Shown here piece by piece: positions 63,729-64,000 of a stretch of 64,000 nucleotides of DNA. The stretch comes from Tachypleus tridentatus. Taxonomy: Eukaryota > Arthropoda > Merostomata > Xiphosura > Limulidae. A program made the position numbers and the translations under genes. The stretch covers positions 32,461,394-32,525,393 of the forward strand of contig NC_134829.1 in assembly GCF_004210375.1 (NCBI RefSeq), read 5' to 3'. The number at the start of each line of letters is the position of its first letter. Positions within the stretch are counted from its first letter, which is position 1. Below the pieces are notes generated by a model. It saw only the letters and a list, made by a program, of their open reading frames with translations, was not told the DNA's origin and did not search any database.

Positions 63729-64000
63729 TGGCCTAGCGCGTTAAGGCGCGCGCTTCGTAATCTGAGGGTCGCGGGTTCGCGCCCGAGTCGCGCCAAACAT
63801 GCTCGCCCTCCCAGCCGTGGGGCGTTATAAGGTGACGGTCAATCCCACTATTCGTTGGTAAAAGAGTAGCCCAAGAGTTGGCGGTGGGTGGTGATGACTA
63901 GCTGCCTTCCCTCTAGTCTTACACTGCTAAATTAGGGACGGCTACACAGATAGCCCCTCGAGTAGCTTTAGGTGTGAAATTACAAAACAAACAAACAAAC
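63729..64000 (+). mobile_element. SINE family A, G+C-rich head subfamily
   Basis: ggcctagcgcgttaaggcgc head and box B gggttcgcgcccg, as in the copy at 13558. The body is ordinary family A, and the aaac tail runs to the window edge. Confidence 0.93.

Noticed and set aside
7615-63729. tRNA genes at the SINE heads
   Set aside because: Box A and B are present, but acceptor stems do not pair, and each head is joined to a SINE body and tail.

Overview
The window is animal nuclear DNA: AT-rich, intron-rich, crowded with tandem repeats and dispersed retroelements, and with no bacterial-style gene packing. The dominant dispersed repeat is a roughly 275 bp tRNA-derived SINE (box B ggttcgaatcc, 3' tail of aaac repeats). 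I associate this SINE with horseshoe crabs (Limulus/Tachypleus). The species call is therefore an inference from the repeat family plus an invertebrate-type transporter gene, not something the sequence proves.

The only protein-coding host gene I can support is a single plus-strand gene of about 43 kb (6558-49460). Twelve exons, all with GT/AG junctions and mutually consistent phases, join into an 833-codon sodium:solute symporter of the DUR3 (urea/proton or urea/sodium symporter) type. Exons carry the DUR3 signatures [26 protein letters not shown] and [19 protein letters not shown]. Exons 8-9 add a cysteine-rich insert, and the last exon a long hydrophilic tail. A spliceable open segment in intron 11 (46190-46334) could be an alternative last exon.

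Everything else is repeat or unrecognised intronic/intergenic DNA. Upstream (1-6527) there are two large minisatellites (40 bp and 37 bp units). Introns 1 and 2 hold minisatellites, several SINEs, LINE remnants, an internally deleted mariner, and the antisense 3' half of a Penelope-like element (PLE) with a GIY-YIG endonuclease domain. Intron 6 contains a 4.6 kb array of a 61 bp unit with higher-order duplications. Intron 7 holds a LINE-derived minisatellite and a 60 bp repeat that keeps two frames open. Intron 9 holds a second, sense-oriented PLE copy with a mutated catalytic motif. Intron 11 holds a hAT-type MITE with a SINE inside it.

Downstream of the gene (49461-64000) I see no host gene. 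This part holds a well-preserved deletion-derivative mariner (52665-53553), a 219 bp Tc1-type MITE, and an old reverse-transcriptase remnant. That remnant is interrupted by a short inverted-repeat PLE-LTR-like insertion flanked by a perfect 13 bp duplication. Near the right edge is a large imperfect inverted repeat carrying CCAAT boxes in both arms. Tandem arrays alone occupy roughly one sixth of the window. No tRNA or rRNA gene, CRISPR array, or intact mobile element was found.
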